Positions 6,403 to 7,456 of a stretch of DNA of 7,456 bases are shown here, one piece after another. The DNA comes from an uncultured Eubacteriales bacterium (lineage in GTDB: Bacteria > Bacillota > Clostridia > Oscillospirales > Oscillospiraceae): NCBI GenBank assembly GCA_900554705.1, contig USIH01000109.1:1-7456 (forward strand), given 5' to 3'. The translations under genes and the position numbers were made by a program. Positions within the stretch are counted from its first letter, which is position 1; each line of letters opens with the position of its first letter. Below the pieces are notes generated by a model that saw only the letters and a list, made by a program, of their open reading frames with translations, made no database searches and was not told the origin of the DNA.

Positions 6403-6777
6403 TTACCGCTCTGCGCACTTCGCAAGCGCCAGATCGTGCCCCTGCCGCGCGGCAGCCTCGTACCAGAACTTCGCCTTTTCCGGATCGCGCGCAACGCCGA
6501 TGCCCTCTTCGTAAAATGAGCCGAGATTGTATTGCGCGTCCCAGTCGCCATGTTCGGCTGCCCGCTGCGTCCAATAGAATGCCTTTTGCAGGTCTTTCTC
6601 GACTCCAAGTCCCTCCAGATAGAAATAACCGACTTGGCACTCCGCCAGAGGGTAGCCCTTTTCCGCAAGCTCCATGTGCCCGCGGAAGCACTCGTCATAT
6701 TGTTTGCTCTCCCAGTAGCGCTCGATCAGCTCGTTGCACCGGTCAAACTCTGGGCACGGTTTGTAATAATTTCCCAT
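6403..6777 (-). CDS. Small Sel1-repeat protein
   Basis: 124-residue protein with no signal peptide or membrane segment. It has two clear Sel1-like (TPR-related) repeats. The first, about 44-78, contains AECQVGYFYLEGLGVEKD...AFYWTQRAAEHGD. The second, about 79-114, contains AQYNLGSFYEEGIGVARD...AKFWYEAAARQGH. A degenerate helical pair at 12-42 may be a third repeat. Such repeats form alpha-solenoids that bind other proteins; with so few repeats it is probably a small adaptor or a minimal stand-alone unit, partner unknown. The ATG at 6777 is supported by ACGGAGG, 5 nt upstream. It has its own promoter and terminator and appears monocistronic, perhaps with readthrough into the GNAT gene. Confidence 0.9.
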   Translation of the reverse strand: MGNYYKPCPEFDRCNELIERYWESKQYDECFRGHMELAEKGYPLAECQVGYFYLEGLGVEKDLQKAFYWTQRAAEHGDWDAQYNLGSFYEEGIGVARDPEKAKFWYEAAARQGHDLALAKCAER

Positions 6778-6797
6778 GTCGGCCTCCGTTTTTTTCT

Positions 6798-6826
6798 ATC
6801 ATACCATGCCCTCGCACACTTTGCAA
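6798..6826 (-). promoter_or_regulatory. Sigma-A-type promoter of the Sel1-repeat gene
   Basis: On the minus strand, TTGCAA (6826-6821), a 17-bp spacer and TATGAT (6803-6798) preceded by TG one base away give an extended -10 promoter. The start would be near 6791, leaving a leader of about 14 nt that carries the ACGGAGG SD. Confidence 0.75.
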
Positions 6827-6838
6827 CAACAACAGTGG

Positions 6839-6860
6839 CCGGCACGCGTTCGCGTGTCGG
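6839..6860. repeat. 22-bp imperfect palindrome upstream of the Sel1 promoter
   Basis: CCGGCACGC (6839-6847) pairs with GCGTGTCGG (6852-6860) around GTTC: 9 pairs including one G-T. It lies 12 bp upstream of the -35 box and just past the terminator of the upstream methyltransferase gene. No T-run follows on either strand, so it is not a classic terminator; an operator/activator site or a backup hairpin are the options. Confidence 0.45.
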
Positions 6861-6872
6861 ACTTCCAGACAG

Positions 6873-6910
6873 CAAAATGCGCCGCGATACGCATTTATCA
6901 CGGCGCATTC
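6873..6910 (-). terminator. Rho-independent terminator of the methyltransferase gene
   Basis: On the minus strand AATGCGCCG-T-GATA (6909-6896) pairs with TATC-G-CGGCGCATT (6889-6876). This gives 14 pairs including one T-G, with a 6-nt loop and TTTT overlapping the stem end. The stem starts 3 nt after the TAA at 6913. The T-tract is short but the stem is very stable. Confidence 0.85.
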
Positions 6911-6912
6911 TC

Positions 6913-7456
6913 TTATGGGCGCGTAAGGACAACGATTTTGTTGGAAAAATTCCGAACCGAAGGGAGCTTCCCGAGCACCCGATAGATCGGGAGAAACACC
7001 GCCATGCCCTCGACCAGACTGTGCTCTTCAACGAATCGAAAGTCCGGCAGCAGCGCGGCAAGCGCCGCACCGTTTTTGATCCCCCATGTGAACTTCGCGT
7101 GGCTGCCCTCGATGGACTTTTCCCGAAAGCGCTTTGCGACCATGGGGTTCATCGTCTCGACAAACACCGTTGCCTTTGGAAAGCGTCCGGCGATGACGGC
7201 AAAGATACGCCGCACATCCGTTTCCGACAGATACATGGTCAGGCCCTCGATGATGACCAGTACCGGCGCGTCCTTTTCGCTGATCTCGGCGCCCCAATCG
7301 TCCATGGCGGACATAGCGATCTGTGAGATCGTGCCCTCCTCCGGCAGGAGCCTCTGCCGCACGGCGATGGTCTCCGGCAGGTCGAGATTGTACCAGTGCG
7401 CATACCCGCGCACACGGTCGCACCGTATATCCAGCCCGCAGGCAATGTTGACCACG
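6913..7456 (-). CDS. Leucine carboxyl methyltransferase-family (TcmP-like) SAM methyltransferase, N-terminus beyond window
   Basis: The C-terminal 181 codons of a class I SAM-dependent methyltransferase of the LCM/TcmP family (Pfam PF04072); the start is outside the window, and the GTG at 7455 is an internal valine codon. The visible part begins with the SAM-binding motif VVNIACGLDIR, followed by NLDLPE (the acidic residues that contact SAM ribose), VIIEGLTMYLSE (the family EGL..YL motif) and the C-terminal strand ending NKIVVLTRP. Family members are about 260-280 residues, so some 80-100 are missing. In bacteria these enzymes O-methylate small-molecule carboxyl or hydroxyl groups; substrates are mostly unknown and none can be inferred here. 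It is closed by its own terminator, and the Sel1 gene downstream has a separate promoter. Confidence 0.9.
   Translation of the reverse strand, partial: VVNIACGLDIRCDRVRGYAHWYNLDLPETIAVRQRLLPEEGTISQIAMSAMDDWGAEISEKDAPVLVIIEGLTMYLSETDVRRIFAVIAGRFPKATVFVETMNPMVAKRFREKSIEGSHAKFTWGIKNGAALAALLPDFRFVEEHSLVEGMAVFLPIYRVLGKLPSVRNFSNKIVVLTRP

Noticed and set aside
6532..7326. 264-codon plus-strand frame
   Set aside because: It crosses two minus-strand genes, two promoter/terminator elements and has no SD or family resemblance.

Overview
This 7,456-bp window is GC-rich and looks chromosomal. Most genes have strong GGAGG-type ribosome binding sites, sigma-A-like promoters and compact stem-plus-T terminators. 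It also carries an ATP-type PEP carboxykinase and a BmrU-type lipid kinase. Together these suggest a high-GC member of the Clostridia (Oscillospiraceae-like), but no taxonomic marker is present, so this is inference. I see no rRNA, tRNA, CRISPR array, transposase or phage gene.

Layout: one plus-strand gene, pckA (3724-5313), is flanked by minus-strand genes. To its left, reading leftwards from a divergent 221-bp promoter region (3503-3723), is a tight three-gene minus-strand operon. It holds a THUMP-domain rRNA methyltransferase (3502-2390), a diacylglycerol-kinase-family lipid kinase (2377-1442), and a secreted/membrane protein resembling DUF2207 (GTG start at 1384, running off the left edge). 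The last gene is easy to miss because it has no ATG start and no stop in the window; it is open for 461 codons.

To the right of pckA is a strong terminator, overlapping the end of a broken gene: a 33-codon minus-strand frame (5420-5319) that keeps the ribosome binding site and first 11 codons typical of an ADP-ribosylglycohydrolase. Then, all on the minus strand, come a tandem GNAT-fold protein (6342-5491), a terminator hairpin, a small Sel1-repeat protein with a clear promoter (6777-6403), another strong terminator, and the C-terminal part of a leucine-carboxyl-methyltransferase-family enzyme (7456-6913).

The genes are mostly housekeeping (gluconeogenesis/anaplerosis, rRNA modification, lipid phosphorylation) plus small accessory genes; they do not form one pathway. 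I do not see an undescribed multi-gene system. The points most worth a second look are the ADP-ribosylglycohydrolase remnant, the terminator placed 20 nt before the GNAT start codon, the 10-codon frame overlapping the GTG start of the DUF2207-like gene, and palindromes and leader hairpins at the promoters.
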